Shown one piece after another: positions 14,524-24,312 of a DNA stretch of 44,976 nt. The notes under the pieces are model-generated. The model saw only the letters and a program-made list of their open reading frames with translations. It was not told the origin of the DNA and searched no databases. The stretch spans positions 1 to 44,976 of the forward strand of contig JBAZBJ010000012.1 of NCBI GenBank assembly GCA_041671525.1. The letters are read 5' to 3'. Positions within the stretch are counted from its first letter, which is position 1. Every line of letters starts with the position of its first letter. The DNA is from UBA11098 sp041671525 (GTDB taxonomy: Bacteria > Patescibacteriota > Minisyncoccia > Moranbacterales > UBA2206). The position numbers and the translations under genes were made by a program.

Positions 14524-16661
14524 TCTTTGTATTCTATTTGTGCCAACTGTGGATTGAAATAGATGCTGTCTGCTGTGTATGCCACCCCAATCAACTGAAT
14601 CACATTGCCAGCACTGCAGGGGATGTCTGCAGGATTGACATCAGTCAGGGTGTTACCTGTGGTGCCTGTCAGGGATAAAAATATCCATGACCCTTTTGTC
14701 CAGTTCCATGTGTCATCTCTGGCAAAGCCCAGCAGGAGATAGGTGCCTGTGCCATTGGTAGCCACTGAGGCATCCACCAGCATTGCCACCACTGTGGCAT
14801 TGCCTATGACATCAGCCTTGGCAAGTTGTGCCTTGCCTGCAGAGTTGATTCTGACCACATCTCCAAATGCCTGATTCTCATTGGCTGTGAATGTGGTCTT
14901 GATGCCACTGGAGGAATGATCAGACCCCACTCCACTTGTGATGGAAAGGTCTGTGGCTGTAGGGAAAGAAATTGGGATTTCCACCATCTCCAGCACCCTG
15001 CCCTTGGCATCAATCTCCACCTCAAGGGTGATGTTGGTGCCTCCAAAGGTGCCTGCCCCAGTGATCTCCTCCAGCACTGTGGGGATGGAGGTGCCTGTGT
15101 AGCCTGTCCCAATGACATCCCCTGAGAGTTCCACCAGTTGGGGGCTGCTGCCTCCAATGGTGGGGAAAACAATGATCTCTGCCACCAGCACCTGAGTGGC
15201 ATCATCCATGGCTGGTTTCACTGGATTGGCTGCTGGGGTGCCAGTGATCTTGGTTGCCAGAGAGTCTGAGGTGAGCACTATGAGGTCAATCCTTGGATGA
15301 GAGGCATCTGGTGCATCCAGAATGACACCCACCCCCAGTGACTCATAGTAGGCTCCCAGAATGAAATATCCAGCAGCAGAAACAGTGTACTCCCTTGCCT
15401 CCTCACTGACCACTGTCAAGGCTCCACCACTGACAATCTGGGTGGGTTTCCTCAGGGTGGTCACAGGATAGGTGGTGCCCCCCAGTTCAAAGGAGAGCAG
15501 TTCCAGTTCATCATAGGGGGTCAGTTCTGTCAGGACATCTGTGATGCCCCCTCCAGTGCCTGTTTGCAGTGACACCAGTTCCCATTCCCCTGTGATGGGG
15601 TTGGAATGCACATACTTGTCCTTGTCAGCAGAGGCTGCTGGCTGGTGGTCAAGGGGATTGATCATGGAGTGGAGCCTCTGGTGCCCTGTAGGCTGTGGAA
15701 CCCCACCTTGGAAAAAGATGCTATCAAAGCCAATGACCACAGACTTGTCAGCCCACTTGCCATTAAAATGGATGTTGAGCCTGTCCATGATCATGGAACT
15801 GGCTCCAAAGTCAACAATGGGCACCACAATAGCCTGCCATGTAGGAACACTGCTGTCAAAGCCATATTTGCCATCCTTGATCACCACAGGGGTCTGGGAG
15901 ATCAGGGTGGCTCCATTGTAGAGTTTCAGTGTCAGGTAGCAGAGCCCTCCAGTGGTGTTGAGCCACTTTTTGCTGGTCTTGATCATCAGAACCAGAATGG
16001 CTCCAGTGATGTCATAGGTGCCTGTTTTGTCAAAATAGATGTCCACCCCATCCAGATTTGGGCTGGGGTTTGCTGGGTCAATGCTTGCCTTGATGCAGTA
16101 AGTGCCAACAAAAGGGTCTGTGGTGCTTTCAAAATCTACCAGCCCACCAACCTCTGAGTCCCATGATGTTGCCCATTCAGTGTTCTCCTGATAGACCTGT
16201 TCATTGAGAATGGAGGGACTTGTGGAGCCTGCACTGATCAGGACATAGGTGAGTTCCAACTGGCTGGCTGGATTCACCATGGGTTTCTGGGGATTGGCTG
16301 AGGGAGTGCCTGTGATCTTGCCAATGGTTTCATCAGTGTCCACAAAGATCACATCAATTCTGTCCAGATCAGGGTCAGCATCATTAAGGGTGATGGTGCC
16401 TGCCTCACTGTGGTAGGTGGTTCCCCTGATCATGTAGAGGCAGTCTGACACATTGAATGTATAGCCAGACTCCCAGTAGACATTCCCTGAGAGCAGTTGA
16501 GAGATCAGCACACCACCATCACTGGGCAGGCAATATTCATTGCCCTCAAAATCCATGTACCACAACAGATTGTTGTATGAGTACAGGTAGATGTAGCCTT
16601 TCCTTGGTGGGCTCTGGGGTTTCTCCTGCAGGACTGTGATGGTTTCTTTTCCAATGATCAT
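14520..16661 (-). CDS. Tail fibre / baseplate protein with jelly-roll domain and internal repeat
   Basis: 713 residues. The short N-terminal segment (1-45, YIYLYSYNNLLWYMDFEGNE) looks like an attachment domain. Two related modules, about 60-145 and 405-500, share RID(V/L)I, KITGTP(S/A)ANPxKP and a following beta strand, so this part is duplicated. Between them, 156-320 is a jelly-roll similar to those in the flanking genes (VYQENTEW to FDSIFFQGG). The C-terminus (about 570-713) is Thr/Ser/Gly-rich and beta. Overlaps both neighbours by four bases (ATGA). Probably a structural fibre or adhesin. Confidence 0.65.
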   Translation of the reverse strand: MIIGKETITVLQEKPQSPPRKGYIYLYSYNNLLWYMDFEGNEYCLPSDGGVLISQLLSGNVYWESGYTFNVSDCLYMIRGTTYHSEAGTITLNDADPDLDRIDVIFVDTDETIGKITGTPSANPQKPMVNPASQLELTYVLISAGSTSPSILNEQVYQENTEWATSWDSEVGGLVDFESTTDPFVGTYCIKASIDPANPSPNLDGVDIYFDKTGTYDITGAILVLMIKTSKKWLNTTGGLCYLTLKLYNGATLISQTPVVIKDGKYGFDSSVPTWQAIVVPIVDFGASSMIMDRLNIHFNGKWADKSVVIGFDSIFFQGGVPQPTGHQRLHSMINPLDHQPAASADKDKYVHSNPITGEWELVSLQTGTGGGITDVLTELTPYDELELLSFELGGTTYPVTTLRKPTQIVSGGALTVVSEEAREYTVSAAGYFILGAYYESLGVGVILDAPDASHPRIDLIVLTSDSLATKITGTPAANPVKPAMDDATQVLVAEIIVFPTIGGSSPQLVELSGDVIGTGYTGTSIPTVLEEITGAGTFGGTNITLEVEIDAKGRVLEMVEIPISFPTATDLSITSGVGSDHSSSGIKTTFTANENQAFGDVVRINSAGKAQLAKADVIGNATVVAMLVDASVATNGTGTYLLLGFARDDTWNWTKGSWIFLSLTGTTGNTLTDVNPADIPCSAGNVIQLIGVAYTADSIYFNPQLAQIEYKE

Positions 16662-18820
16662 TTGTGAAAGTATTTGCCCAGTTTCTGCTGCTGTGTGTCA
16701 ATCTTGGTGTTGATCTGCCTGATGCTCATTATCATCTTGCCTGTGATGTTCATAGGCTCATTGCTGCTCAGGGTCAATTTGTAGGTGGTGTTGGTGTCCT
16801 TGGCTCTTTCCTGCACCACACTTTGCACCATCAGTTCCCTGTCATAGACTCCACTGATCAGGATGTGAATGAGGTCACCAGCCTTGAAAAAGCCATCAGG
16901 GAGGTAGCCTGCCTGTGGGGTGGGGTCATCTGTGGTGCAATACTCCAGATCACTGGCTGCTGCTGTGTAGAGCCACACATGGTCAATCTCAATCTCTGCC
17001 AGTTCATTGGGCTGGACATATTTCTCATACTGCTCCAGAGCCCAAGCATAGAGCCTCTGCTCTGCATCATTGATGTATGCCTCAGGGGGCAGGATTTCTG
17101 TGATATTGTACTCATCCCCCACCTGTAGGCTGTAGGCTGGATTGTCCACTGAGGGGATGATGTTGCCACTCTCCTCTGTGTAGGGTACCAGATCAAACCT
17201 GTTCTCATCATGCTTGTACCAGTTGACTGCCAGAGAATAGCCTGACAGGTTCCCACTGGTGAAATTGACCTTGGCTGTCACCTCTGGGATGAGGTACAGG
17301 GAATTGCCATCCCCATCCTTGGCATTGAGGTCAAAGGGCATGGCTGAATCCACAAACTGGGTGGGGCTCTCAAGGGTCACCTCAGTGATCTTGCCATTGA
17401 GTTGGGGAAAGATGTCCTCATTGATCACCACCAGTTCCACCCTGCCATTGGCATCAGTGTAGGTGGTACCATAGATAAAATTCTCCAGTTGCTGCTCTCC
17501 ACCACCTTCAAATCTGATGTTGTCAAACTTGAGCACAGTTTCTGTGGATGAGATGTAGGAAAAGGAGCCCCAATCCCCACATTCAATCTCAATCTGGTCT
17601 ATCCCTTGGAATGAACAATGAAATGCAGAGGATGGGATGCTGATCTCTTTCCAGTAGGGAGAAACCTCAAGACTCTGCCACATATCCCACATGAAACAGG
17701 TGACCTTGAATGAGCCCTGCAGGGAGCCCTCCCTGTAGAGATAGATAGTGAAATAGCCTTGAGGGTATGGAATCCACATTTCATTGGTTCCCACCCACAT
17801 CTTGAGGCTGGTTCCTGACAGGTCTATCCCTGAGGTGCTCTTGTAGAATGCCACTCTGGTGCCCTTGATGCCCACTCCTACCAGCCCAGAAAGGTTGGCA
17901 ATCTCAAGGCATACTGAGCCAGAGGCTGGGGTGGATGTAGAGGCTGGGTCTGTGGTGGTGGTTGGGTCATTGACTACCAACTGGGCAAATACCCACTCAG
18001 TGTTTTCATCATAGACTGTTTCAAAAAAGATGGGGCTGGGGTTGCCACAATGCAGCCTCTTGAGCCCTCCCCTGTAGTCATAGGGGATGTTCTTGCTGGA
18101 GCCAAGGGGGCACAGGGCTGTGGCAAATTTCCTGTCAGAGTCCCCCAGAATCTTGAATTTGGAAAGTCCAGTGCCCAGATCATAGACATGGTTGTGCTTT
18201 TTCTTGATCGCTGTGAGCCCTATCTGGACATGATATTCATGGAAACCTCCTGCTCCTGTGATCTGATAGGGGATTCCAAATGCCTCACTGACCTTTTTGA
18301 GGGCAGTCAGGCAGTTGTCCCCATCAAAGGTGATCAGGGTGGTTCCTGTGACATCCACAGTGCCAGCCTCCCAGATTTCCAGATTGGAGTCTGTGGGGAC
18401 TGTCCTTTCCATGTTTCTGACAATGAGGTCAATGAAATCCTGCCCTGTCCCTACCAGAGAAAAGGCTGTTTCCCATCCCCATCCAACAGCATCCAGATTG
18501 AACAGGATGATGGTTTCCAGTTGGTGGGAGAACCCCATGAATATCAAGTCATAGATGAAATGCTCAGAGGTGATCATCTCCATGTCTGGAGGAGCCAGCA
18601 GGATGTACCCTCCAGCCCCATCAGTTTCCTGAGGGAATATCCTTGCCCCAATGGACAAAGGCAGAACCCTGTCTGCATGGATTCTGACCCTGTACTGGCA
18701 GGCACCCTGATATTCATCAGTGAGTTCTTGGCTCTCAATATAGCAGTTGGCATAATCTCCTGAGCCAATCACCATGCTGGTGCCATCCCTGTTGACAATA
18801 TATGTGTTCTTGAGGCTCAT
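16658..18820 (-). CDS. Tail hub / tail-associated protein with inserted jelly-roll
   Basis: 720 residues from MSLKNTYIVN at 18820; a longer frame to 18898 overlaps the distal-tail gene. Residues 1-260 have the look of phage tail hub / endopeptidase-tail proteins that follow the distal tail protein. Residues 268-441 are a carbohydrate-binding-like jelly roll (VYDENTEW to FDNIRFEGG) apparently inserted between hub parts. The C-terminal region (about 445-720) returns to beta structure with YTDANGRVELVVINEDIF. No peptidase motif found. Position and order (tape measure, distal tail, hub, fibres) support the call. Confidence 0.65.
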   Translation of the reverse strand: MSLKNTYIVNRDGTSMVIGSGDYANCYIESQELTDEYQGACQYRVRIHADRVLPLSIGARIFPQETDGAGGYILLAPPDMEMITSEHFIYDLIFMGFSHQLETIILFNLDAVGWGWETAFSLVGTGQDFIDLIVRNMERTVPTDSNLEIWEAGTVDVTGTTLITFDGDNCLTALKKVSEAFGIPYQITGAGGFHEYHVQIGLTAIKKKHNHVYDLGTGLSKFKILGDSDRKFATALCPLGSSKNIPYDYRGGLKRLHCGNPSPIFFETVYDENTEWVFAQLVVNDPTTTTDPASTSTPASGSVCLEIANLSGLVGVGIKGTRVAFYKSTSGIDLSGTSLKMWVGTNEMWIPYPQGYFTIYLYREGSLQGSFKVTCFMWDMWQSLEVSPYWKEISIPSSAFHCSFQGIDQIEIECGDWGSFSYISSTETVLKFDNIRFEGGGEQQLENFIYGTTYTDANGRVELVVINEDIFPQLNGKITEVTLESPTQFVDSAMPFDLNAKDGDGNSLYLIPEVTAKVNFTSGNLSGYSLAVNWYKHDENRFDLVPYTEESGNIIPSVDNPAYSLQVGDEYNITEILPPEAYINDAEQRLYAWALEQYEKYVQPNELAEIEIDHVWLYTAAASDLEYCTTDDPTPQAGYLPDGFFKAGDLIHILISGVYDRELMVQSVVQERAKDTNTTYKLTLSSNEPMNITGKMIMSIRQINTKIDTQQQKLGKYFHK

Positions 18821-18822
18821 AT

Positions 18823-19242
18823 TTATGAAATCCAGAGTATTTGATTGACCTCCTTGAGCCTGATGGTGATCTCCCCAACCATGGTTTCTGCCCTCCATTT
18901 CTTGTCTATGGTGACTCCATCCATGCAGATGACTGTATATACCAGTGGGGTGGTGAAACCACTCACAGTGAGGCTCTGGATGCCTGCAGTGAGCAATCCT
19001 GTCAGGGTGGCAATGTTGGTGTTGAATTGATTGGCATCATCTGCTTTCATCCATCCATGGAGAATGATGTCCCTGCCATCATATTTGGGCTTGCTGTCAA
19101 GCATCCTGACCCCATTATACATGGGCAGATCAACCATGAGCACATTCTTGACCTTGGGAATGTCAAGCAGCCCAAGGCTTTCAGATATCCTGATGCCCAA
19201 AGAGGAGAGAGTGGTGGTTCCAAAGGTATATTCAAGGGTCAT
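18823..19242 (-). CDS. Distal tail-like protein
   Basis: 139 residues, beta-rich: IPKVKNVLMVDLPMYNGVRM, YDGRDIILHGWMKADDANQF, then LTVSGFTTPLVYTVI and a C-terminal strand pair. Size, fold pattern and location directly after the tape measure and before the hub gene suit a small distal tail protein (Dit core without an extension). Assignment is from synteny more than from sequence. Confidence 0.5.
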   Translation of the reverse strand: MTLEYTFGTTTLSSLGIRISESLGLLDIPKVKNVLMVDLPMYNGVRMLDSKPKYDGRDIILHGWMKADDANQFNTNIATLTGLLTAGIQSLTVSGFTTPLVYTVICMDGVTIDKKWRAETMVGEITIRLKEVNQILWIS

Positions 19243-19246
19243 GGCT

Positions 19247-22200
19247 CTATACTTTTATGCCAGTTCCTGACAGGGATGAGCCCTGTTTCTGGCTTGTGAG
19301 ATAGTCATATATTTTCAGAATATAGGATGTATATCCATTGATGGATGTGAGCACCAGCAACTGCTCCCTGACAATCACAAGGCTCTGGGCTTGATTTATC
19401 CTGATGGCATTCATCTGCCCAGCAATCAGGTTGGCTGTTTCCTCTGTCACCCCTTTGATGGCTGCTGAGAGTTGATCTTGGGCTCCCCCCAATGGATTGA
19501 ATATGTCAAAACCATATTCTGCCAGAGCAGCCTGAGCATCCTGCATGGCTTGGTTGAATGCTGGCAATGCCTCCTCATAGCCTGCCATGAAATCCAGTAG
19601 ATCATCAACTATGGTGAAATCAGGGTTGTCCCCCTCAAAACTTGCCATCATGGCATTCTGGAGGTCTGTGAACATCTGTGCAAAGTAGGTGGAGAATATC
19701 ATCTGGGAGATGATGTCCTCCAGAACCCCAGTGACCTTGGTGTGGAATGTGTCAATGGCACTGTAGAGATCGCCATTTCTGAATGCCTCCACAAGAGTGT
19801 CCCTGAGGTCAGAGCCAAGGGTTCCAGTGAATGCAGCAAAGGTGTCCTCCATTTGTTTCCTTGCCTCCTCTGCCTTCTTTTGAATCTCCTCCCAGTTGTC
19901 CACAATTCTCTTAGCCTCATCTGAGAGTTTGTCATAATTGGCAAGGATTTCTGGATTGATGGCAAAGGTTTCTGGGTCATATACATTGCCAAATTCCTCC
20001 TTGAGTGTTTCAAACACTGGCACCACATCCTGCATGAATAGCCCCACAACACCTCCCACCACTGCTCCCACTATGGCTCCAATCCAACTACCAACAGATG
20101 CACCAACCACAGCCCCTGCAGCCACCCCCTCCACAACATTTGTCCAGTTGATCTTTTTATCCACACCAGTTTGAATCTGGGCATTCTCCAATTCCTCCAC
20201 CATGCCAAGGAGTTCCAGAATTGCCTGCTTGTACTGTTCAGCACCATCCACTGCTGCTTGGAATGGGTTTTCAATGCCAAATAAGTTTGCTCTCTGGTAG
20301 TCAAGCATTTCAATCCTGAGTTTAGCCATCTCCATTGCTGTGTTGGCTGCAGCCTGCTCCCACTCATTCATCTCATTCTTGTTGTCCTCAATCTGGCTCA
20401 GAATCATGTCCAGCATGGCTGAAACACCAGCAAAGGCTCCACTGATCTTGTCCCCTGTGGTTGCCTCTTTATCCACCATCTGCATCACACCCTCCATGGC
20501 ACCCCCAAGGCTGTCCATTGCACTCCCAACATCACCAAGGGTTCCATCCACCTGTGAGAGGGTGGAGCCAAGGCTTTTCATCCCACTGGAAATCCCCCCA
20601 ATTATGTCCCTGAGTTTCTCCCAACTGGACAGGTCAATATCTTTCTCCAACTGCTTTTTGAGTTCAGCCAGCATCAATTTCAGTTTCTCTGTGTCAATGC
20701 CAGCAGCCTCCAGTTCTGCAAACTGGTCAGGGGTGATCTCTATGCCATCAACCATGTCCCTGACAATCCCTAACTGCTTTCTGGTCAAGGTTGAAAAGTC
20801 AGTGAATGTGGGGAAAACATCCTTGATCTTTTTGATGATGAAATCAGTGCCAGTGCCAGCATAGACATCCAGCAATCCCATCTGATCAAGGAGTGTCTGC
20901 TGGAGAGTCTTGATCTGCTCATTCCCCTGCCTCTGCCTTTCCCCTGCCTGAGCAGTGTCACCATTCTTGTTCAGTTCAGCAACATCCTTGTTGGTCTGCT
21001 CAGTGGACTTGATGATCTGCTGCTGGACTGTCATGTAGTCCTCCTTGAGTTGCTTGTACCTCTGCTTTTCCTCCTGAGCATACTGTTTCTGGGCTGCATG
21101 GAGCATTCCCATCACAGCCAGCCTTTTCTGGAGCCCAGTGTTGCTGGTGTTGTCAATGGTCAGCAGTTCCCCCTTGAGGTACTCAATCTTGTCAGTGAGT
21201 TTGTCATAGGATTCAGCCTGCTCATTCACTTTCTGGGTGTAGGTGGTGAGGTCTGCACTCTTGGTGTAGTCAACAGCATCAGGCTGGATGTCCTGCTCCA
21301 GTTTCTTGAGTTGCTCTTTCTCTGCAGGAGTCAGGTTTGTCTTGGCTTTCAGCCTGTCAATCTCACTCTGGATGTAGGCTGCAAAGGTTGCCCCCTTGGT
21401 GAGGAGAGCACTGAATTCCTGATCTGCACTCTCCTTGCCCATCTCAGTCACCCATTGGTAGTACAGTTCATATTCAGATTTCTTGAACTTGATGGCATTG
21501 TCAAAGGCTTTCATATCAGCATCTGTGTCCACCTTTTCAACCTTTGGCTTGGCTCCCCTGAGAGCCTCCTCCTTTTCCTTGATTGCCTTGATCTGGGCAT
21601 CTACTTTTGCAAGTTGCTCCAGCAAGTCCTTTTCTGGCAGTTTGTCAGGGTTGGATTGGATTTTCTGCCTTTCCTTTTCAGCAGCAACCCTCTCTGCCTC
21701 ATACTTTTTCAGCAGTTCATTGTAGGTGAACTGAGCCACATTCCTTTTGTCCAGTTCATTCTGGAGGGCTTCTGTCTGTTTCTTGATCTCATCCTGATCA
21801 AAGGTGCCTGTAAAAGCCCCCTGCTGGACATCTGCAGTGGTTGGGGCTCCCTCTTTTTTCATTGCCTCAAGGAGTTTCTGGTGGTTTGCCAGTTCTGCCT
21901 GCAGTTGGGCATCAGTGAACTGCTTGAGTCCTGCATAGACAATGTTGTTCCTGTCCTCCTGCACCTGACCTTGGAACTTTTTCAGTGCCTCTCTGGCTGC
22001 TGCCAGTTCACTCTCAACATTGTTTCTGGTCATGCCAGTGCTTTTCCAGAATGTGAGTTCCCCTCCAAGTGTGCTGGTCTGCTCCATTGCTTTTTCAAGG
22101 AATGAAATCCTTGCCTTTGCCTTTTCCAGATCAGTCTTGTTTGTTTCAATCAGCACTCCTGCATCAATCTCAGCAATCTGCTTTTTGAGTTTGATCAGAT

Positions 22201-23530
22201 CAGCCAATTTGAGGTTCTCAGTGTCATACTGGGCAAATAACTGTGGATACATCTCCTTGAGTTTCCCCAGAGCCACCACCCTGTCAATTTCAGCCTTGGT
22301 TTCATCATTAACTGTGTTGATCAGCCCCTCCACAGCATCTTTGTGCTCCTGTGCCTTGTCAGCCAACTCTTTTTGCCTGTCTGAGAACTCCTGCTCTGCC
22401 TGCTCTGCAGCACTCACCCTGTTGGCATAGACAATTAATAGTGTGATCAGGGTGGCAATGGCTGTAGCAGCCAAGACATAGGGATTGGCAAGCATGGTCT
22501 TGTTGAACAAGGCTTGAGCCACAGTGAGTTTCTTGAGCATGACAGCATGGAGCCCCTCCCAGAATGTGATGCCCTTCTCAGCCAGTGCCATCTCCAGTTT
22601 GACCAAAGTGGCTGTCTTTTCAACTGCTGCAGTCAGCATCACTGCTGCCTTGTAGGTTCCAAAGGCTGCAATGGCAACCTTGAGAATATCAATGAGAGCC
22701 CCATAGTTCTTGATCATGTCTGTCACCCCCACAATGGCTCCCTTGATGATGCCCTCATTGCTCTCTCCCATGGAGTTGAGCATTTCATCCCAAGCATCAG
22801 TCATATTGCTCCACAGCCCTGTGACTGTCTTGGACTGTTTCTCCATCATATTGTTGAATCTGCCCCCCTCTGAGGTCATATTGATGATGGCTTGCTGGAC
22901 ATCCTTGAATCCCACTGAGCCAGACTCAACCATTTTCATTATTTCCTTGCTGGACACACCAAACATGGATGCCAGTTCCCCCACAATAGGGACTCCCCTT
23001 TCTGCCATCTGATACATCTCCTGAGTCTGCAGTTTGCCCTTGGTCATTACCTGACCATAGGCAAGTCCCAGCCCCTTGACCTCTGTGCCAGTTCCTGCTG
23101 CCACATCTCCCAGCCTCCTCACAGTGTCAACCACTGTGGAGGAGTCCTCACCAAAGGCAAGGAGTTGTTTGGTGACACCCCCCACCTCTGAAAGGGTGAA
23201 TGGGGTCTTGGCTGCAAGAGTGACAATCTCACCCATCAGTTTGTCTGCCTTTTCCTTGGAGCCCAGCATGACCTCAAAGGCAACACCCATCTGCTCAAAT
23301 TCCCCCCTGACATCCTTGACTGCCATGCCAAATTTCCATAGCATCTGGGCAGAAAAATAGGTGCCAAGTGCAGCACCTACCTTGCTGAATGTGGCATCCA
23401 TCCCAGCACCTGTTTTTTGGGCAGCACCACCAAGCCCAGAAATCCTCTGGGTCATCTCATCAATCTGCCTCTTGAAATCCGTGTTGTTTATCCAAGCATC
23501 AAAACTTAGGGTGCCATCTTGTGTGTTCAT
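19247..23530 (-). CDS. Tail tape measure protein
   Basis: 1,427 residues, the largest gene. The N-terminal part carries the tape measure domain (about 65-270): FEVMLGSKEKADKLMGEIVT, AAKTPFTLSEVGGVTKQLLA, MYQMAERGVPIVGELASMFG. A hydrophobic region follows near 290-375, then long Lys/Glu/Gln-rich coiled coils (about 380-900). Two Ala/Gly-rich membrane-like segments lie near 1130-1165 (GAVVGASVGSWIGAIVGAVV). The protein sets tail length and may help DNA entry. The ATG overlaps the stop of the frameshifted chaperone as TGATG. Confidence 0.9.
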   Translation of the reverse strand: MNTQDGTLSFDAWINNTDFKRQIDEMTQRISGLGGAAQKTGAGMDATFSKVGAALGTYFSAQMLWKFGMAVKDVRGEFEQMGVAFEVMLGSKEKADKLMGEIVTLAAKTPFTLSEVGGVTKQLLAFGEDSSTVVDTVRRLGDVAAGTGTEVKGLGLAYGQVMTKGKLQTQEMYQMAERGVPIVGELASMFGVSSKEIMKMVESGSVGFKDVQQAIINMTSEGGRFNNMMEKQSKTVTGLWSNMTDAWDEMLNSMGESNEGIIKGAIVGVTDMIKNYGALIDILKVAIAAFGTYKAAVMLTAAVEKTATLVKLEMALAEKGITFWEGLHAVMLKKLTVAQALFNKTMLANPYVLAATAIATLITLLIVYANRVSAAEQAEQEFSDRQKELADKAQEHKDAVEGLINTVNDETKAEIDRVVALGKLKEMYPQLFAQYDTENLKLADLIKLKKQIAEIDAGVLIETNKTDLEKAKARISFLEKAMEQTSTLGGELTFWKSTGMTRNNVESELAAAREALKKFQGQVQEDRNNIVYAGLKQFTDAQLQAELANHQKLLEAMKKEGAPTTADVQQGAFTGTFDQDEIKKQTEALQNELDKRNVAQFTYNELLKKYEAERVAAEKERQKIQSNPDKLPEKDLLEQLAKVDAQIKAIKEKEEALRGAKPKVEKVDTDADMKAFDNAIKFKKSEYELYYQWVTEMGKESADQEFSALLTKGATFAAYIQSEIDRLKAKTNLTPAEKEQLKKLEQDIQPDAVDYTKSADLTTYTQKVNEQAESYDKLTDKIEYLKGELLTIDNTSNTGLQKRLAVMGMLHAAQKQYAQEEKQRYKQLKEDYMTVQQQIIKSTEQTNKDVAELNKNGDTAQAGERQRQGNEQIKTLQQTLLDQMGLLDVYAGTGTDFIIKKIKDVFPTFTDFSTLTRKQLGIVRDMVDGIEITPDQFAELEAAGIDTEKLKLMLAELKKQLEKDIDLSSWEKLRDIIGGISSGMKSLGSTLSQVDGTLGDVGSAMDSLGGAMEGVMQMVDKEATTGDKISGAFAGVSAMLDMILSQIEDNKNEMNEWEQAAANTAMEMAKLRIEMLDYQRANLFGIENPFQAAVDGAEQYKQAILELLGMVEELENAQIQTGVDKKINWTNVVEGVAAGAVVGASVGSWIGAIVGAVVGGVVGLFMQDVVPVFETLKEEFGNVYDPETFAINPEILANYDKLSDEAKRIVDNWEEIQKKAEEARKQMEDTFAAFTGTLGSDLRDTLVEAFRNGDLYSAIDTFHTKVTGVLEDIISQMIFSTYFAQMFTDLQNAMMASFEGDNPDFTIVDDLLDFMAGYEEALPAFNQAMQDAQAALAEYGFDIFNPLGGAQDQLSAAIKGVTEETANLIAGQMNAIRINQAQSLVIVREQLLVLTSINGYTSYILKIYDYLTSQKQGSSLSGTGIKV

Positions 23531-24233
23531 CAGTCAAGGTATTTTTCTATTTCAGTCAGTGAGTTGAACCCTTTCTTTTGATCAGGTTCCAATGTCTTTT
23601 TCTCATCCTTGTCCCCTTTCTTTTTGTAGTCATATCTGGGCATATCAGCAAGCATCATCTGGATGTTGACCCAAGTTATGCCCCAGAGGACATATTCAAA
23701 CTGCCAATGGAAATGTGAACAGATAGAACCTATTGTTCCCCAAGGGCTATTTAATCCCCTTGATCTACTGGACTCAGATTCTCCACCTTGGGGGCTGTCA
23801 CTCTCAAGGCTGACATCAATCTGATAGAGTTGATAAAATCCCCAGTGTTATTCAGCACAACAATGGTCATGCTGAGTTCATAGAGTTTGTTGGGGGTGAG
23901 CCTCCACAGGAGCCACTTTGCAAATGGCTTGGCAAAGAGCCTGATTTTGGTCTTGTTGTTGAGGATTCCTATGGCTGCTATCATTGCCAGTATCTTGGCA
24001 CTTTTTGTGATCTCCAGCCTGCTGACACCAAGGGGGTCATCCACCAGTTTCTTTTCATCAAAACCCACCTTGAGGTAGTATTTTGAGAGAATGAGTAGTG
24101 TCCCCAAGTATGCCTGTCTGAGGTGGAATGAGTGCTTTTTCTTGAATAGCCTGCCCAGCCCCTTTGCATCAATCTCAAATTTGACCCCCTGACTGAGGAG
24201 TGTGTTGACTGCTTTCTGTTCTGTTGACTCCAT
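23530..24233 (-). CDS. Frameshifted tail chaperone fusion (gpGT-like)
   Basis: Downstream of the 23751 stop, the -1 frame has no stop codon from inside the chaperone gene to TGA at 23532-23530. It reads ... RGLNSPWGTIGSICSHF, HWQFEYVLWGITWVN, MLADMPRYDYKKKGDKDEKK ... and has no good start codon of its own. Candidate slip site: GCC CCC AAG (CCCCC run at about 23788-23792) or GGGG at about 23754-23757. By analogy with lambda G/GT, low-level -1 frameshifting makes a fusion that binds the tape measure. Frame and position are seen; slippage is inferred. Confidence 0.6.
23751..24233 (-). CDS. Tail assembly chaperone (gpG-like)
   Basis: 160 residues lying between the major tail protein and the tape measure, the standard place for the tail chaperone. 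Helical, basic, with KWLLWRLTPNKLYELSMTIV and NNTGDFINSIRLMSALRV near the C-terminus. It ends with TAA at 23751, but a second frame, open for over 80 codons, overlaps its end and continues to 23530. This indicates a programmed frameshift. Sequence similarity to characterised gpG proteins is not obvious; the call depends on position and the frameshift. Confidence 0.65.
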   Translation of the reverse strand: MESTEQKAVNTLLSQGVKFEIDAKGLGRLFKKKHSFHLRQAYLGTLLILSKYYLKVGFDEKKLVDDPLGVSRLEITKSAKILAMIAAIGILNNKTKIRLFAKPFAKWLLWRLTPNKLYELSMTIVVLNNTGDFINSIRLMSALRVTAPKVENLSPVDQGD

Positions 24234-24257
24234 TTCACATGATTTTGTGGAGAATTG

Positions 24258-24283
24258 CCCCCTGCTGGATGATCAGCAGAGGG
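24258..24283 (-). terminator. Strong hairpin between major tail protein and chaperone genes
   Basis: Ten-base-pair stem CCCCCTGCTG / CAGCAGAGGG (one G-T pair) with loop GATGAT. It lies in the 79-base gap after the major tail gene. No U-run on the minus strand, so it is more likely an attenuator or mRNA-stabilising hairpin that lowers chaperone expression relative to the tail protein. Confidence 0.5.
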
Positions 24284-24312
24284 TTTCCCCAATTACATTG
24301 ACAGTGGTTCTG

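Noticed and set aside
18050..18763. 237-codon plus-strand frame
   Set aside because: Antisense shadow of the tail hub gene; composition mirrors that gene and there is no promoter or operon context.
21050..22105. 351-codon plus-strand frame
   Set aside because: It is antisense to the coiled-coil part of the tape measure gene, Leu/Phe/Cys-rich, and has no neighbours in that direction.
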